64,000 bases of DNA from an uncultured Bacteroides sp. (GCF_963676325.1 NZ_OY781099.1:3038001-3102000); one strand, 5' to 3'. Shown: positions 8,873 to 18,481, numbered from the stretch's first letter. Numbers and translations: made by a program. The notes: a model not told the origin generated them from the letters alone.

Positions 8873-10381
8873 ATGAAAAATAAAATAAAACTTAGTTTAC
8901 TATTGGGCGCAGCTCTTTTTATGGGAAGTTGCTCACTGAATTATGACCCGATATCTGATTATAGCGAACTCACCTTTGGAAAAGAAACCGGAAGTTCCGG
9001 CACCAAATACCAAACCAAAGCTGAAATGCAGCAACAGTATGATAATATCTATAAAAGTATTCAGGATGCGCAGGAATCATGGTACATGGATATGCTGGTA
9101 TTTGCAGAAACTCATGCCGACAATGCATATAGCGGAGGTACAGATGCAGAACTTGTTCAATTAGAATCTAATAAACAGGATGGTACAAATAAGAACATCG
9201 AACGCGATTGGACATCTTTCCTTGGGTATATAGTTTCTGCAAACAGGGTAATCTGTAACGTAGATTCTGTTCCTGATAATACACTTACCGATGCAGAACG
9301 TAAGCAATGGAAAGCAGAAGCTTCCATCTGGCGTGCTTGGGTATTATTTGACATGACCAGATTATGGGGTGAAGTACCTGTGGTTACTCAGGAAACTCCA
9401 AACATAACTGCTACAAATGTAAAAGACATGTACCCTATCCTTTTCCCTGCCCGCAACAGTGTTGAGGATGTGTATAAACAAATTATAAGCGATTTACAGT
9501 ACGGACTTCAGTATGCTCCGAATGGGGATGCAACAAACAAGTTTAAACTGACAAAATCAGTTGCAAAAACTCTTCTTGCCAAAGTATATGCTGAAGCTCC
9601 TGTAAGAGACTATGCCAAGGTTATTGAATATTGTGAGTCCATAAAGAAAGATGGTTTTTCACTTGTAGCTAATTACTCTGATTTATTTTCTGTAAACGAT
9701 ACTAAAACAGATGTAAATTTCCGAAACACTTCTGAATCTATCTTTGAAGTTGTTTATCCTCTAGGTAGCGGAAGCTGGGTAACCTGGATGTTTGGAATTG
9801 ACCAATGCGATCCAAGCAGTACATACAACTGGGCTAAATGGATTACTCCTTCAAGGGATCTGATTCAGGCTTATGAGAACGAAGGCGATAATGTTCGTAT
9901 GAATGAAGCTATTGTGTGGGGCCAGCCATCATGGAGCATTCATTATCCATCAGATCACTATCCGTTTATGTACAAAACCCGTTCAAAATATAACAGCATC
10001 CTCAAGTTCCGTCTGGCTGATGTTCTTTTGCTGGAAGCTGAAGCTTATGCGGCTCAGGGAAATCTTACTTCAGCTGCGGATTTAGTTGATCAGATCAGGG
10101 TTCGTGCGAAATTGGCCAAACTTGATGCATCTGCCAAATCTTCTAAAGACAACATGGTTAATTCAGTACTTAAAGAACGCCGATTGGAACTTGCTTTTGA
10201 AGGGCAACGTTGGTTCGACCTTGTTCGTACAGGAAAGATATATGAAGTGATGAACTCTTTGAATTCACGTGATTCTGGTCGTAAGAAGATGGCTACGTTC
10301 ACTGAAAACTCTTTGCTGATGCCTATTCCACAGACTCAGATAGATAGTAATCCTAACTTGACACAAAACAAAGGCTATTAA
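8873..10381 (+). CDS. SusD/RagB-like glycan-binding lipoprotein (PUL1)
   Basis: This is the surface partner of the preceding SusC, expected to bind glycan over the transporter pore. The protein is 502 residues with a lipoprotein signal ending in LFMGSC (Cys20). It has typical SusD features: helical TPR-like parts, RLADVLLLEAEAYAAQG, and a C-terminal segment ERRLELAFEGQRWFDLVRTG followed by LLMPIPQTQID. It lies 13 bp after susC and 2 bp before the GH30 gene, so all are likely on one transcript. Confidence 0.95.
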   Translation: MKNKIKLSLLLGAALFMGSCSLNYDPISDYSELTFGKETGSSGTKYQTKAEMQQQYDNIYKSIQDAQESWYMDMLVFAETHADNAYSGGTDAELVQLESNKQDGTNKNIERDWTSFLGYIVSANRVICNVDSVPDNTLTDAERKQWKAEASIWRAWVLFDMTRLWGEVPVVTQETPNITATNVKDMYPILFPARNSVEDVYKQIISDLQYGLQYAPNGDATNKFKLTKSVAKTLLAKVYAEAPVRDYAKVIEYCESIKKDGFSLVANYSDLFSVNDTKTDVNFRNTSESIFEVVYPLGSGSWVTWMFGIDQCDPSSTYNWAKWITPSRDLIQAYENEGDNVRMNEAIVWGQPSWSIHYPSDHYPFMYKTRSKYNSILKFRLADVLLLEAEAYAAQGNLTSAADLVDQIRVRAKLAKLDASAKSSKDNMVNSVLKERRLELAFEGQRWFDLVRTGKIYEVMNSLNSRDSGRKKMATFTENSLLMPIPQTQIDSNPNLTQNKGY

Positions 10382-10383
10382 TA

Positions 10384-11874
10384 ATGAAAATTGATTATAA
10401 AAATAAACTGTTATCGGCTTTAACCGGGTTGTTCATCTCAGGATTTGCATTCCTGGGATGCGGCAATGGAACTGTTCCTACCGATGGAGGTAGTAATCCA
10501 GAAACCTCTGACGTGGATTTGTACGTAACTACAGCTAATCAATCTTTGCTGTTCAAGAAGATTCCATTGTCATTCAGCACTAAAGACAATATGTCTCCTT
10601 CTACTATCCAGATGAATCCATCGGAAGTTTTCCAGGAGATGGATGGATTTGGGGCGGCCATGACTGGTTCTTCCTGTTATAACCTATTGAAGATGACAGC
10701 TGAGGACAGGGCCAAACTGCTGAAAGAGACATTTGACCCTAAAGATGGAATGGGATACAGTTATATACGTGTTTCCATTGGTGCATCTGACTTCTCATTG
10801 AGCGAGTACACATATTGTGATACTCCGGGCATCGGAAACTTTGCTCTGCAATCTGAAGATAAGAATTATGTAATACCTGTGCTGAAAGAGATTCTGGCTA
10901 TTAATCCTAATGTGAAGATTCTAGCTTCTCCATGGACTTGCCCAAAATGGATGAAGGTGAATAACTTGACAGAGAAACAGCCTTTTAATTCATGGACTAG
11001 TGGACAACTAAACCCTGATTATTATCAGGATTATGCTACATACTTCGTGAAGTATATTCAGGCAATGAAAGCGGAAGGAATTAACATCGCTTCGATGACT
11101 GTTCAGAATGAACCTCTAAACAGAGGGAATTCGGTTTCGCTGTATATGACTTGGCAGGAACAACGCGATTTCATCAAAACAGCACTAGGTCCGGCTTTAC
11201 GTAATGCAGGAATCAATACAAAGATTATCATTTTTGACCATAACTATAATTATGATAACATTGCTGATCAGATAGATTATCCTATCAACATCTACAAAGA
11301 TGCTGATGCTGCCCAATATATTGACGGAGCCGGATTTCATGCTTACGGAGGTGATAAGGCCGAACTAAATGATGTTCACAACGCGAATCCCGAAAAGAAT
11401 CTTTATTTCACTGAAATGTCTATCGGTGAATGGAACTACAGCTTTGCAGGAGATTTAATGTGGAACATGGCAGAAGTATGTATCGGTACCATTAATAACT
11501 GGACTAAGGCAGTTATTGTGTGGAACTTTATGTTGGATAAGAATCGCGGGCCTAACCGTCCTGGCGGCTGTACCACTTGTTATGGAGCAATTGATATCAA
11601 TCTGGATTACAAAACCATGACAAAGAATTCGCATTATTACACCATCAGCCACCTGGCTAAAGTAATTAAGCCTGGAGCGAAACGAATTGGTACAACTGGT
11701 TATAAGGCTACAGGGTTATATTATGCTGCATTTTTAAACACTGACGGTTCATACGCGGTGGTATTACAGAACGATACCAACAGTACAATGAGCATAACTT
11801 TATCTGACGGGAAGCACTCTTTTGCTTACTCCGTACCAGCTAAAGCAATTGCTTCTTATAAGTGGAATAAATAA
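10384..11874 (+). CDS. GH30 glycoside hydrolase, probable endo-beta-1,6-glucanase lipoprotein
   Basis: GH30 enzymes are retaining hydrolases with a TIM barrel and a side beta-domain. This 496-residue protein has a lipoprotein signal (AFLGC, Cys26), the family opening EMDGFGAAMTGSS, the acid/base Glu243 in VQNEPLNRG and the nucleophile Glu344 in YFTEMSIGEW. The C-terminal beta-domain ends in SYKWNK. Its place between SusD and a surface glycan-binding lipoprotein, with GH3 at the end, is the gene order I recall for the B. thetaiotaomicron beta-1,6-glucan locus, where the GH30 subfamily 3 enzyme is an endo-beta-1,6-glucanase. Another GH30 activity cannot be excluded from sequence alone. Confidence 0.88.
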   Translation: MKIDYKNKLLSALTGLFISGFAFLGCGNGTVPTDGGSNPETSDVDLYVTTANQSLLFKKIPLSFSTKDNMSPSTIQMNPSEVFQEMDGFGAAMTGSSCYNLLKMTAEDRAKLLKETFDPKDGMGYSYIRVSIGASDFSLSEYTYCDTPGIGNFALQSEDKNYVIPVLKEILAINPNVKILASPWTCPKWMKVNNLTEKQPFNSWTSGQLNPDYYQDYATYFVKYIQAMKAEGINIASMTVQNEPLNRGNSVSLYMTWQEQRDFIKTALGPALRNAGINTKIIIFDHNYNYDNIADQIDYPINIYKDADAAQYIDGAGFHAYGGDKAELNDVHNANPEKNLYFTEMSIGEWNYSFAGDLMWNMAEVCIGTINNWTKAVIVWNFMLDKNRGPNRPGGCTTCYGAIDINLDYKTMTKNSHYYTISHLAKVIKPGAKRIGTTGYKATGLYYAAFLNTDGSYAVVLQNDTNSTMSITLSDGKHSFAYSVPAKAIASYKWNK

Positions 11875-11903
11875 CTAGGTTAATCAGTAAATAGAATAGA
11901 AAC

Positions 11904-13238
11904 ATGAAAAAATATAAATCAATTTTATGCTCACTTATTGCTTTGGCTACATTCAGTGCCTGCAATAATGAAAATTATTCGGAACCACCGGTAGAGGGAA
12001 CTCCGGTTATAACTCTCAAATCACAGATTACTTCTGCAATGTTTGGAGACAGTCTGACTTTCAATGCCACCGCTACTGATGCAGAATTCCATCTTTCTAC
12101 TTTGAAAGCCCAGCTATACTTTGGTACAGACAAAGTATCGGAAACGGTTATCCGCACAAAGGCAAATGGAGACTATACCGGAAAGGTATTTGTTCCTTAT
12201 CTGGCTAATATTCCTAATGGAGCGGCTACATTAAAGCTTATTCTTCAGAATACGCATTTCGGTACTACCGTGCAGGAAATCAACTTACCGCTGACTCGTC
12301 CGGACTATGATCATCTGACTTTGGTAACTGCCGAAGGAAAGGAATACACAATGGCTCGCACAGGTCTTTACCAGTATAAAGCAACAGCCGATTTCCCTCA
12401 AAAAGTAAAAGCTTATATCAAAACGCCAAAGGCCGGAACTCAGGGAAATGAAATTACTTTTGGATGGGCAAGCGGAGCCATTACTCAGGGAACTACCAAT
12501 GCAATTACTTTTTCCAATTCTAATGCAGGAACGTATGATATTACCTTTAACACATTGACCTATGCGGGTTCTCCATTCATCAAACTGCTATTTGGCGGTG
12601 AAGAAATGGCAATGGTAGATGATAATAACTACAAGATTGAAAAGAATCTAACAACAGGACAAGTACTTGAGGTTAACGGCATCAGCAATTTCAGTTCATG
12701 GTGGATAGATCCTGACTATTTCTCAAAAGATGCTCAGGGCAAACTTACATTCCTGCCTATGAGTGGTAAATATCGCATTACAGCCAACTTTAAATACAAT
12801 TATTTCATTGTTGAACGTATGACCGGTAGTGATCTTGCCACACTTGCCGACGATGGAAGTGGTGCAGTTTGGATTATTGGTGAAAAGATTGGTAAGCCAT
12901 CACTTGCTAATGAAGTGGGATGGAATACTGATAAAGCTCTTTGCATGGCTCCTATCGCTGCCGGTAAATACCAAACAACTGTTGTTGCAGGTAAAGGTGC
13001 TTTAGGCAGTATAGACACAGATGCTATAAACTTTAAGTTCTTCCACCAGAAAGGATGGGGAGGTGAATTTGGTGAAACATCAATCACTTCAAAGAGTACA
13101 GATATTGTTGTTATAGCCGGAGGTGGAAACCTTGCTTTGGCAACTGGAAAAACTCTGACTGCAGGAAAAACCTATGTATTTACACTCGATGTTACAGGTG
13201 GAAAGAGCGCCGGCGTTCTTACAGTAGTTGAGAAATAA
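11904..13238 (+). CDS. Surface glycan-binding lipoprotein (SusE/F-position, DUF5125/DUF5121-like)
   Basis: This is a predicted non-catalytic surface protein that would help capture glycan for the SusC/D pair. The 444-residue protein has a lipoprotein signal ending in TFSAC (Cys20). An Ig-like or PKD-like N-terminal domain (about 35-130) follows, and then two or more beta-sandwich domains with exposed Trp residues (FSSWWIDPDYF; FFHQKGWGGEFGE), the kind of residue that often stacks on sugars. I see no catalytic motif. The assignment to DUF5125/DUF5121 is by resemblance and position. It lies 29 bp after the GH30 gene. Confidence 0.8.
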   Translation: MKKYKSILCSLIALATFSACNNENYSEPPVEGTPVITLKSQITSAMFGDSLTFNATATDAEFHLSTLKAQLYFGTDKVSETVIRTKANGDYTGKVFVPYLANIPNGAATLKLILQNTHFGTTVQEINLPLTRPDYDHLTLVTAEGKEYTMARTGLYQYKATADFPQKVKAYIKTPKAGTQGNEITFGWASGAITQGTTNAITFSNSNAGTYDITFNTLTYAGSPFIKLLFGGEEMAMVDDNNYKIEKNLTTGQVLEVNGISNFSSWWIDPDYFSKDAQGKLTFLPMSGKYRITANFKYNYFIVERMTGSDLATLADDGSGAVWIIGEKIGKPSLANEVGWNTDKALCMAPIAAGKYQTTVVAGKGALGSIDTDAINFKFFHQKGWGGEFGETSITSKSTDIVVIAGGGNLALATGKTLTAGKTYVFTLDVTGGKSAGVLTVVEK

Positions 13239-13276
13239 TATAGAAGTTCTGTGAACGAAAATAAAATAATAAGGAA

Positions 13277-15496
13277 ATGAATGGAATCAAACAGCTTATC
13301 GTTTTAAGTCTGTCCCTTCTTGCAGCCCCCTCCTTCGCACAGCCGAAGGGGGCTGTTTATTTGGATGACAAGAAACCAATTGAAGAACGAATTGACGATG
13401 CTCTCTCACGTATGACTCTTGAAGAGAAAGTAGCTATGTGTCATGCTCAGTCAAAGTTTAGCTCACCGGGAGTTGCCCGTTTAGGCATACCGGAAGTATG
13501 GGCCAGTGACGGCCCTCACGGTATTCGTGCCGAAGTGTTCTGGGATGAATGGAACACAGCGGGGTGGACAAACGACTCTTGCATTGCCTTCCCTGCCCTA
13601 ACCTGCCTGGCTGCAACCTGGAATTCTGAAATGGCTGCACTTTATGGTAAGTCAATAGGTGAAGAAGCGCGCTACCGTAACAAGAATGTGTTACTTGGTC
13701 CGGGAGTAAACATCTACCGCACTCCGCTAAACGGACGTAACTTTGAGTATATGGGTGAAGACCCATTCCTTTCTTCCACCATGGTGGTACCTTACGTTCA
13801 GGAAGTTCAGAAGAATGGCGTGGCTGCTTGTGTGAAACATTTCGCATTGAACAATCAGGAAAAAGATCGTGATCACATCAATGTAAATGTTAGTGACCGT
13901 GCTTTGTATGAAATCTATTTACCAGCTTTTAAAGCTGCTGTTCAGAAAGGCGGAGCATGGGCGATAATGGGTTCTTATAATAAATACAAAGGTGAACATT
14001 GCTGCCACAATCAATATCTATTGAAAGATATTCTTCGTAAGGAATGGGGCTTTGACGGTGTAGTGGTGTCCGACTGGGGCGGTGTGCACGACACAAAACA
14101 GGCCATTTATAACGGACTGGATATGGAATTTGGCAGCTGGACAAATGGATTGACATGGAGCGCCAGTAATGCGTATGATAATTATTACCTGGCTATGCCG
14201 TTCTTGAAACTAATCCGCTCGGGAGAGGTAAAAGAAGAAGAGGTAGACAAGAAGGTTCGTAACATCCTTCGTATGATTTTCCGAACCACAATGGACAGAA
14301 ACCGCCCATTGGGCTCATTCGGAACAGAAGAGCATGCCCTTGCAGGACGTAAGATTGCTCAGGAAGGCATTGTGTTATTACAGAATAACAGGAATGTATT
14401 GCCTGTTGATCTTACAAAAGTGAAAAAGATAGCCGTTATTGGTGAAAATGCAGTTAAGAGAATGACTATCGGAGGCGGAAGTTCTTCCTTGAAAGTAAAG
14501 TACGAACTATCTCCTTTAGCTGGCATTCAAAATCGTGTAGGAAAAGATGTTGAGGTTACTTTTGCCCAAGGATATGAATCACCAGCGGTAGCTGAGCAGG
14601 ATGTGAAAGGTGCAAAAGCACCGGAAAAGAAAATTATCGACGTTGAGGGATTAAGGAATGAAGCCGTATCTGCAGCAAAGAATGCTGACGTAGTTCTTTT
14701 CTTTGGTGGGTTAAATAAAAATGAGAATCAGGATTGCGAAGGAGTAGATCGCAAGGAATATGATTTACCATACGGTCAGAACGAACTAATCAGTGCGCTG
14801 GTAAAAGCAAATCCAAACCTTGTAGTAGTACTGCTTACAGGTAATGCTGTGGCAATGCCTTGGGTAAAAGATGTTCCTGCCATTGTGGAAGGATGGTACA
14901 GCGGCACAGAAGCTGGTAATGCTATAGCTTCGGTATTGGTTGGCGACGTAAATCCATCGGGAAAACTACCGTTTACCATTCCGGTAAGCCTGAAAGACAA
15001 TGGTGCAATCGCCTTAGGTGAGTATCCTGGCAACGGTAAAGAACAAACTTACAACGAAGGAATCTTTGTAGGCTACCGTTGGGCAGACAAGCAGAAAGCA
15101 AAACCTCTTTTCTCGTTCGGTCACGGATTAAGCTACACCACTTTTGCTTATGGAAAGGTTGAAATTGATAAATCAAAAGTTACCGCTAATGACAAGTTTA
15201 CAGTTAGTGTAAAAGTAAAAAACACAGGTAAACGTTCGGGATCTGAAGTGGTTCAGCTATACATCAGTGATTTAAAATCATCTCTTCCACGCCCTATAAA
15301 GGAACTGAAAGGGTTTAAAAAAGTTCTGCTGAATGCCGGAGAGGAACAAGTTGTTTCTTTCACAATAGACAAGGAAGTATTACAATTCTTTGATGACAGC
15401 AAGCACGAATGGATTGCAGAACCGGGGAAGTTTGAAGCATTGATAGGAGCTTCTTCTACTGATATCCGTGGAAAGGTAGGTTTTGAATTAAAGTAA
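13277..15496 (+). CDS. GH3 beta-glucosidase (PUL1)
   Basis: This is an exo-acting beta-glucosidase expected to split the gluco-oligosaccharides released by GH30. The 739-residue protein has a signal peptide (APSFAQ), the GH3 N-terminal barrel with KHFALNNQE (Lys187-His188), the nucleophile Asp266 in GVVVSDWGG, the alpha/beta sandwich domain (about 370-600) and a C-terminal fibronectin III-like domain (about 650-735, VKVKNTGKRSGSEVVQLYI). It is the last gene of PUL1. A soluble periplasmic location is likely because the signal peptide has no lipobox. Confidence 0.93.
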   Translation: MNGIKQLIVLSLSLLAAPSFAQPKGAVYLDDKKPIEERIDDALSRMTLEEKVAMCHAQSKFSSPGVARLGIPEVWASDGPHGIRAEVFWDEWNTAGWTNDSCIAFPALTCLAATWNSEMAALYGKSIGEEARYRNKNVLLGPGVNIYRTPLNGRNFEYMGEDPFLSSTMVVPYVQEVQKNGVAACVKHFALNNQEKDRDHINVNVSDRALYEIYLPAFKAAVQKGGAWAIMGSYNKYKGEHCCHNQYLLKDILRKEWGFDGVVVSDWGGVHDTKQAIYNGLDMEFGSWTNGLTWSASNAYDNYYLAMPFLKLIRSGEVKEEEVDKKVRNILRMIFRTTMDRNRPLGSFGTEEHALAGRKIAQEGIVLLQNNRNVLPVDLTKVKKIAVIGENAVKRMTIGGGSSSLKVKYELSPLAGIQNRVGKDVEVTFAQGYESPAVAEQDVKGAKAPEKKIIDVEGLRNEAVSAAKNADVVLFFGGLNKNENQDCEGVDRKEYDLPYGQNELISALVKANPNLVVVLLTGNAVAMPWVKDVPAIVEGWYSGTEAGNAIASVLVGDVNPSGKLPFTIPVSLKDNGAIALGEYPGNGKEQTYNEGIFVGYRWADKQKAKPLFSFGHGLSYTTFAYGKVEIDKSKVTANDKFTVSVKVKNTGKRSGSEVVQLYISDLKSSLPRPIKELKGFKKVLLNAGEEQVVSFTIDKEVLQFFDDSKHEWIAEPGKFEALIGASSTDIRGKVGFELK

Positions 15497-15532
15497 ATTA
15501 TAATTGTGCAGCAATTACTACACAATTATAAT
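15497..15532 (+). terminator. AT-rich hairpin after the GH3 gene
   Basis: A perfect 12-bp stem (ATTATAATTGTG at 15497-15508, CACAATTATAAT at 15521-15532) with a 12-nt loop starts at the stop codon. No strong T-run follows, so it may stabilise the 3' end instead of terminating. Confidence 0.5.
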
Positions 15533-15630
15533 CATTCCTTCTTATGAGAGAGTTGGAATATATAAGTATCTGAAGGTAATTAGATTGGATTTCAGGATAA
15601 TTTAAGTAATCCTTCAGTATTAATTAGTAG

Positions 15631-15712
15631 TGACCTGCGCAAGTCGATTCATCGAGCTGCGCAGGCTGCTTTCTCAGGTTGCGCAGCTTGATAGAACGAC
15701 CTGCGCAGGTCA
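15631..15712. repeat. Array B: four TGCGCA palindromes at exactly 22-bp spacing, nested
   Basis: TGCGCA occurs at 15636, 15658, 15680 and 15702, all 22 bp apart. The outer pair are inverted copies (TGACCTGCGCA at 15631 and TGCGCAGGTCA at 15702). The inner pair are also inverted copies, about 13 of 15 bp alike. The whole block is an interrupted palindrome centred near 15671. It lies in the gap between the convergent GH3 and pullulanase genes, just before a terminator hairpin. Short frames that cross it are not credible genes. Confidence 0.85.
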
Positions 15713-15721
15713 CCAAAAACA

Positions 15722-15755
15722 AAACCCGGACTCTTATATAATATTGTCCGAGTTT
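15722..15755. terminator. Bidirectional terminator between PUL1 and the pullulanase gene
   Basis: AAACCCGGAC (15722-15731) pairs with GTCCGAGTTT (15746-15755) with one mismatch. On the reverse strand a T-rich run follows the stem; on the forward strand TTTATTT follows. Confidence 0.6.
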
Positions 15756-15831
15756 TATTTCAGATACTACCGAAGATTTTTTATTAGAAGTATTTGTAGA
15801 TTTCCCCCTTTTTCGATTTAATACAAAAGTA

Positions 15832-15863
15832 AAAGAGGAGACTGTTTTTGCAGCCTCCTCTTT
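15832..15863 (-). terminator. Intrinsic terminator of the pullulanase gene
   Basis: AAAGAGGAGACTG (15832-15844) and CAGCCTCCTCTTT (15851-15863) form a 13-bp stem with one mismatch. On the reverse strand the stem is followed by a T-rich stretch, about 30 bp after the stop codon. Confidence 0.72.
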
Positions 15864-15892
15864 CCATATCTGTATCTCAGAGAATATGTGAA

Positions 15893-17887
15893 CTATTTAT
15901 GAAATATCAAAGCCGATTGTCCGGGCACATATACTTCACCACCAAACATTGTTCCCAAACCGTACTGATTTACCAATCCATTCTTGCAGACAACGGTATA
16001 TTTCCCGGGCTCTATAGTAAACTTACGCGGGGCTCTGTCGCTATTAAGCGCCACAATAATTTCTTCCCAGCTATCACCTTTAGCAAATCCCTTTAAGCGG
16101 AATACGATAAGGTTTTTGCCCACAACAGGAAGGAATTCCATGTGCTTGCGAACCATCTCTGCATCTCCCATGTGAAAGGCCGGATGAGCTTTGCGCAAGG
16201 CAATCATTCCTTTGTAATAAGCAAATACATCTTTATAAAGCGTTTTGTTATTCCAGTTAATGGCATTTACGGCATCGGGACTCTCAAAACTGTTGTGAAC
16301 AAGTTGTTTATCCCTCAGAATCTCATCACCGGCAAAGATAAACGGTACGCCCTGAGAAGTAAGAACTGCGGTTATTGCAAGCTTATCAATATTGGCAATC
16401 ATCAAAGGAGAAGCATCAGGAACCGACGATTTTATTCGGTCGGCCAGACACATATCGTCGTGACAGCTTACATAACTAATCATTTGTGTAGGTTGTAACG
16501 CCCAGGGAGCCTTGCTGTAATTCACAGAGTCATTGATTATCTGCGGATGCTTTATTGCTCCAACCAGACCAAACTTCACACTCATCTCTTTTCCCGGAAC
16601 ACCAGTCATGAATCCCCCTTTATGATCATCATTAAAAGGACCACGAAGTCCGTCACGAAGTTCATCACTAAAGGCGGCTATGCGAGGCATTTTGAGTATA
16701 TTTTCTTTCATTGCCAGTTTTGATTTAGGAAGCTGAGGCTCCTGAGCCGCCCATCCTTCACCATAAACATAAATGCTAGGGTCTACTTTATCCAAGGCAG
16801 CCCGTATCTGGTTCATCGTTTCAATGTCATGAATTCCCATCAAATCGAACCGGAATCCATCAACATGGTATTCTGTTGCCCAGTAAACCACCGATTCTAT
16901 CATAAACTTACGCATCATTCCTCTTTCAGAAGCAGTCTCGTTGCCACAGCCTGAGCCATTGGCCAACTTACCATTCTTCTTCTGACGATAGAAATAACCA
17001 GGAGCAACCAGATCAAAATTACTTTTACCTGAGGTAGAAGTGTGATTATATACCACATCCATCACCACACGTATGCCAGCATTATGCAAACTTTGCACCA
17101 TCTTCTTGAATTCTATAATACGAGTGGCCGGTTCTTTTGGATTAGTGGAATATGAACCCTCAGGAACATTATAGTTTTGCGGATCATATCCCCAGTTATA
17201 CATATTCTTGTTCAAAGAAGCCTCATCAATTGATGCAAAATCAAACGAAGGTAAAAGATGAACATGCGTAATACCTAGTTCTTTCAGGTGATCAATACCT
17301 GTTGCATCTCCCGCAGTGTTCTTTGTACCTTTTTCTGTAAGTGCAAGAAATTTTCCACGATGCTTTATTCTTGAAGTGGAATCCATAGAGAAATCACGAT
17401 GGTGCATCTCATAAAGAATAATATCTGCCTCACTCTTTAAAGGAGGACGATGATCATTAACCCACCCTTTCGGATCGGTATCCTTCAGATCTATAATAGC
17501 CGCCCGTTTGCCATTCAATCCTACAGCTTTGGCCATAATGCCCGGAGTTTCGCCCAGCCATTTCTCTTTGACCTTCACATTGAATGCATAGAACTTACCT
17601 TTCAGGTTTTGATTTACAGAAGCACTCCAAAGGCCATCTTCTTTAGATTCCAGAGTAACAGACTGGTAAGCCGAGCCTTCATCGCCCGAATCAAAAAGCA
17701 TCAGTTCCACTTGCTCGGCAGTTGGTGCCCATAATGTAAACGTTGTTTGAGAAGGTGTGTAAACCATCTCATTGATTGGTGCCGAAGGAACAGGGTATTC
17801 ATCGAAAGTCTTATAGACTTTCTTCTCCGACGTACAACTCACTGTAAAAAGTACTAATCCCATAAGGATAATTGATTTTAACTTCAT
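15893..17887 (-). CDS. pulA: Type I pullulanase, GH13 lipoprotein
   Basis: This enzyme would hydrolyse alpha-1,6 branches of pullulan, starch or glycogen fragments. The 664-residue protein has a lipoprotein signal ending in FTVSC (Cys18), a CBM48-like N-terminal domain (about 45-140) and the type I signature YNWGYDP (230-236). Its GH13 barrel has nucleophile Asp348 (GFRFDLM), acid/base Glu377 (YGEGW) and a third acid in VSCHDD near 471. It stands outside any starch PUL in this window and is followed by its own terminator. ruvC lies upstream on the same strand with a 27-bp gap. Confidence 0.92.
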   Translation of the reverse strand: MKLKSIILMGLVLFTVSCTSEKKVYKTFDEYPVPSAPINEMVYTPSQTTFTLWAPTAEQVELMLFDSGDEGSAYQSVTLESKEDGLWSASVNQNLKGKFYAFNVKVKEKWLGETPGIMAKAVGLNGKRAAIIDLKDTDPKGWVNDHRPPLKSEADIILYEMHHRDFSMDSTSRIKHRGKFLALTEKGTKNTAGDATGIDHLKELGITHVHLLPSFDFASIDEASLNKNMYNWGYDPQNYNVPEGSYSTNPKEPATRIIEFKKMVQSLHNAGIRVVMDVVYNHTSTSGKSNFDLVAPGYFYRQKKNGKLANGSGCGNETASERGMMRKFMIESVVYWATEYHVDGFRFDLMGIHDIETMNQIRAALDKVDPSIYVYGEGWAAQEPQLPKSKLAMKENILKMPRIAAFSDELRDGLRGPFNDDHKGGFMTGVPGKEMSVKFGLVGAIKHPQIINDSVNYSKAPWALQPTQMISYVSCHDDMCLADRIKSSVPDASPLMIANIDKLAITAVLTSQGVPFIFAGDEILRDKQLVHNSFESPDAVNAINWNNKTLYKDVFAYYKGMIALRKAHPAFHMGDAEMVRKHMEFLPVVGKNLIVFRLKGFAKGDSWEEIIVALNSDRAPRKFTIEPGKYTVVCKNGLVNQYGLGTMFGGEVYVPGQSALIFHK

Positions 17888-17914
17888 AATGGTTGTTTTT
17901 TTAATATCTCACTT

Positions 17915-18481
17915 TTATTTTATTCGATCCGGGTTTTTACTGATAAAGTCTTTCCATCCATGATAAGCATTATCCAGTTGCGGACGGCCTGATTGCAGAA
18001 AATGGCAATAGGCAGCTGCCAATCCATCTGTGGCATCCATCTGAGGAAGCATGCTCTCCTGTGGAATTTTCAACATTCTTTGCAGCATATCAGCCACCTG
18101 TTCCTTGCTTGCCCCACCGCTTCCGGTAATTGCCATCTTTATTTTTAATGGAGCATATTCAGTTATAGGAATATCTCTACTGAGAGCTGCTGCCATAGCA
18201 ACTCCTTGTGCCCGCCCCAGTTTAAGCATAGACTGCACATTTTTACCAAAGAAAGGAGCTTCAATTGCGAGTTCGTCGGGTAAATAAGCTTCAATAATGC
18301 CAATTACCCGTTCAAAGATATGACGTAACTTTATGTAATGATTGCCATATTTCCGAAGATCAACAACTCCCATAGCAATCAATTCCGGTTTGGTACCGAC
18401 TACTTTAAGCACCCCATATCCCATAATAGTAGTTCCGGGGTCGATGCCTAAAATAATTTTTTCCTTTACAGGTTTTATCAT
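17915..18481 (-). CDS. ruvC: Holliday junction resolvase RuvC
   Basis: This is an endonuclease that cuts Holliday junctions during recombination repair, working with RuvAB. The 188-residue protein begins with LGIDPGTTIMGYGV. The four metal-binding acids can be placed as Asp14, Glu74 (AIEAPFFGKN), Asp149 and Asp152 (QMDATDGLAAAYCH). Its ATG overlaps the stop of the upstream DUF4286 gene (ATGA), so the two are probably translated together. Confidence 0.97.
   Translation of the reverse strand: MIKPVKEKIILGIDPGTTIMGYGVLKVVGTKPELIAMGVVDLRKYGNHYIKLRHIFERVIGIIEAYLPDELAIEAPFFGKNVQSMLKLGRAQGVAMAAALSRDIPITEYAPLKIKMAITGSGGASKEQVADMLQRMLKIPQESMLPQMDATDGLAAAYCHFLQSGRPQLDNAYHGWKDFISKNPDRIK

Noticed and set aside
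5866..15496. Invertible promoter controlling PUL1
   Set aside because: No pair of longer inverted repeats flanks the promoter region and no recombinase gene is nearby.
15631..15712. CRISPR-like array from regularly spaced repeats
   Set aside because: Cores are only 6-11 bp, palindromic and nested in inverse orientation, with four units at most and no cas genes in the window. Spacers are about 16 bp. This is not a CRISPR.
15630..15821. Short forward frame of about 63 codons
   Set aside because: It runs through array B and a terminator hairpin and has no recognisable protein features.
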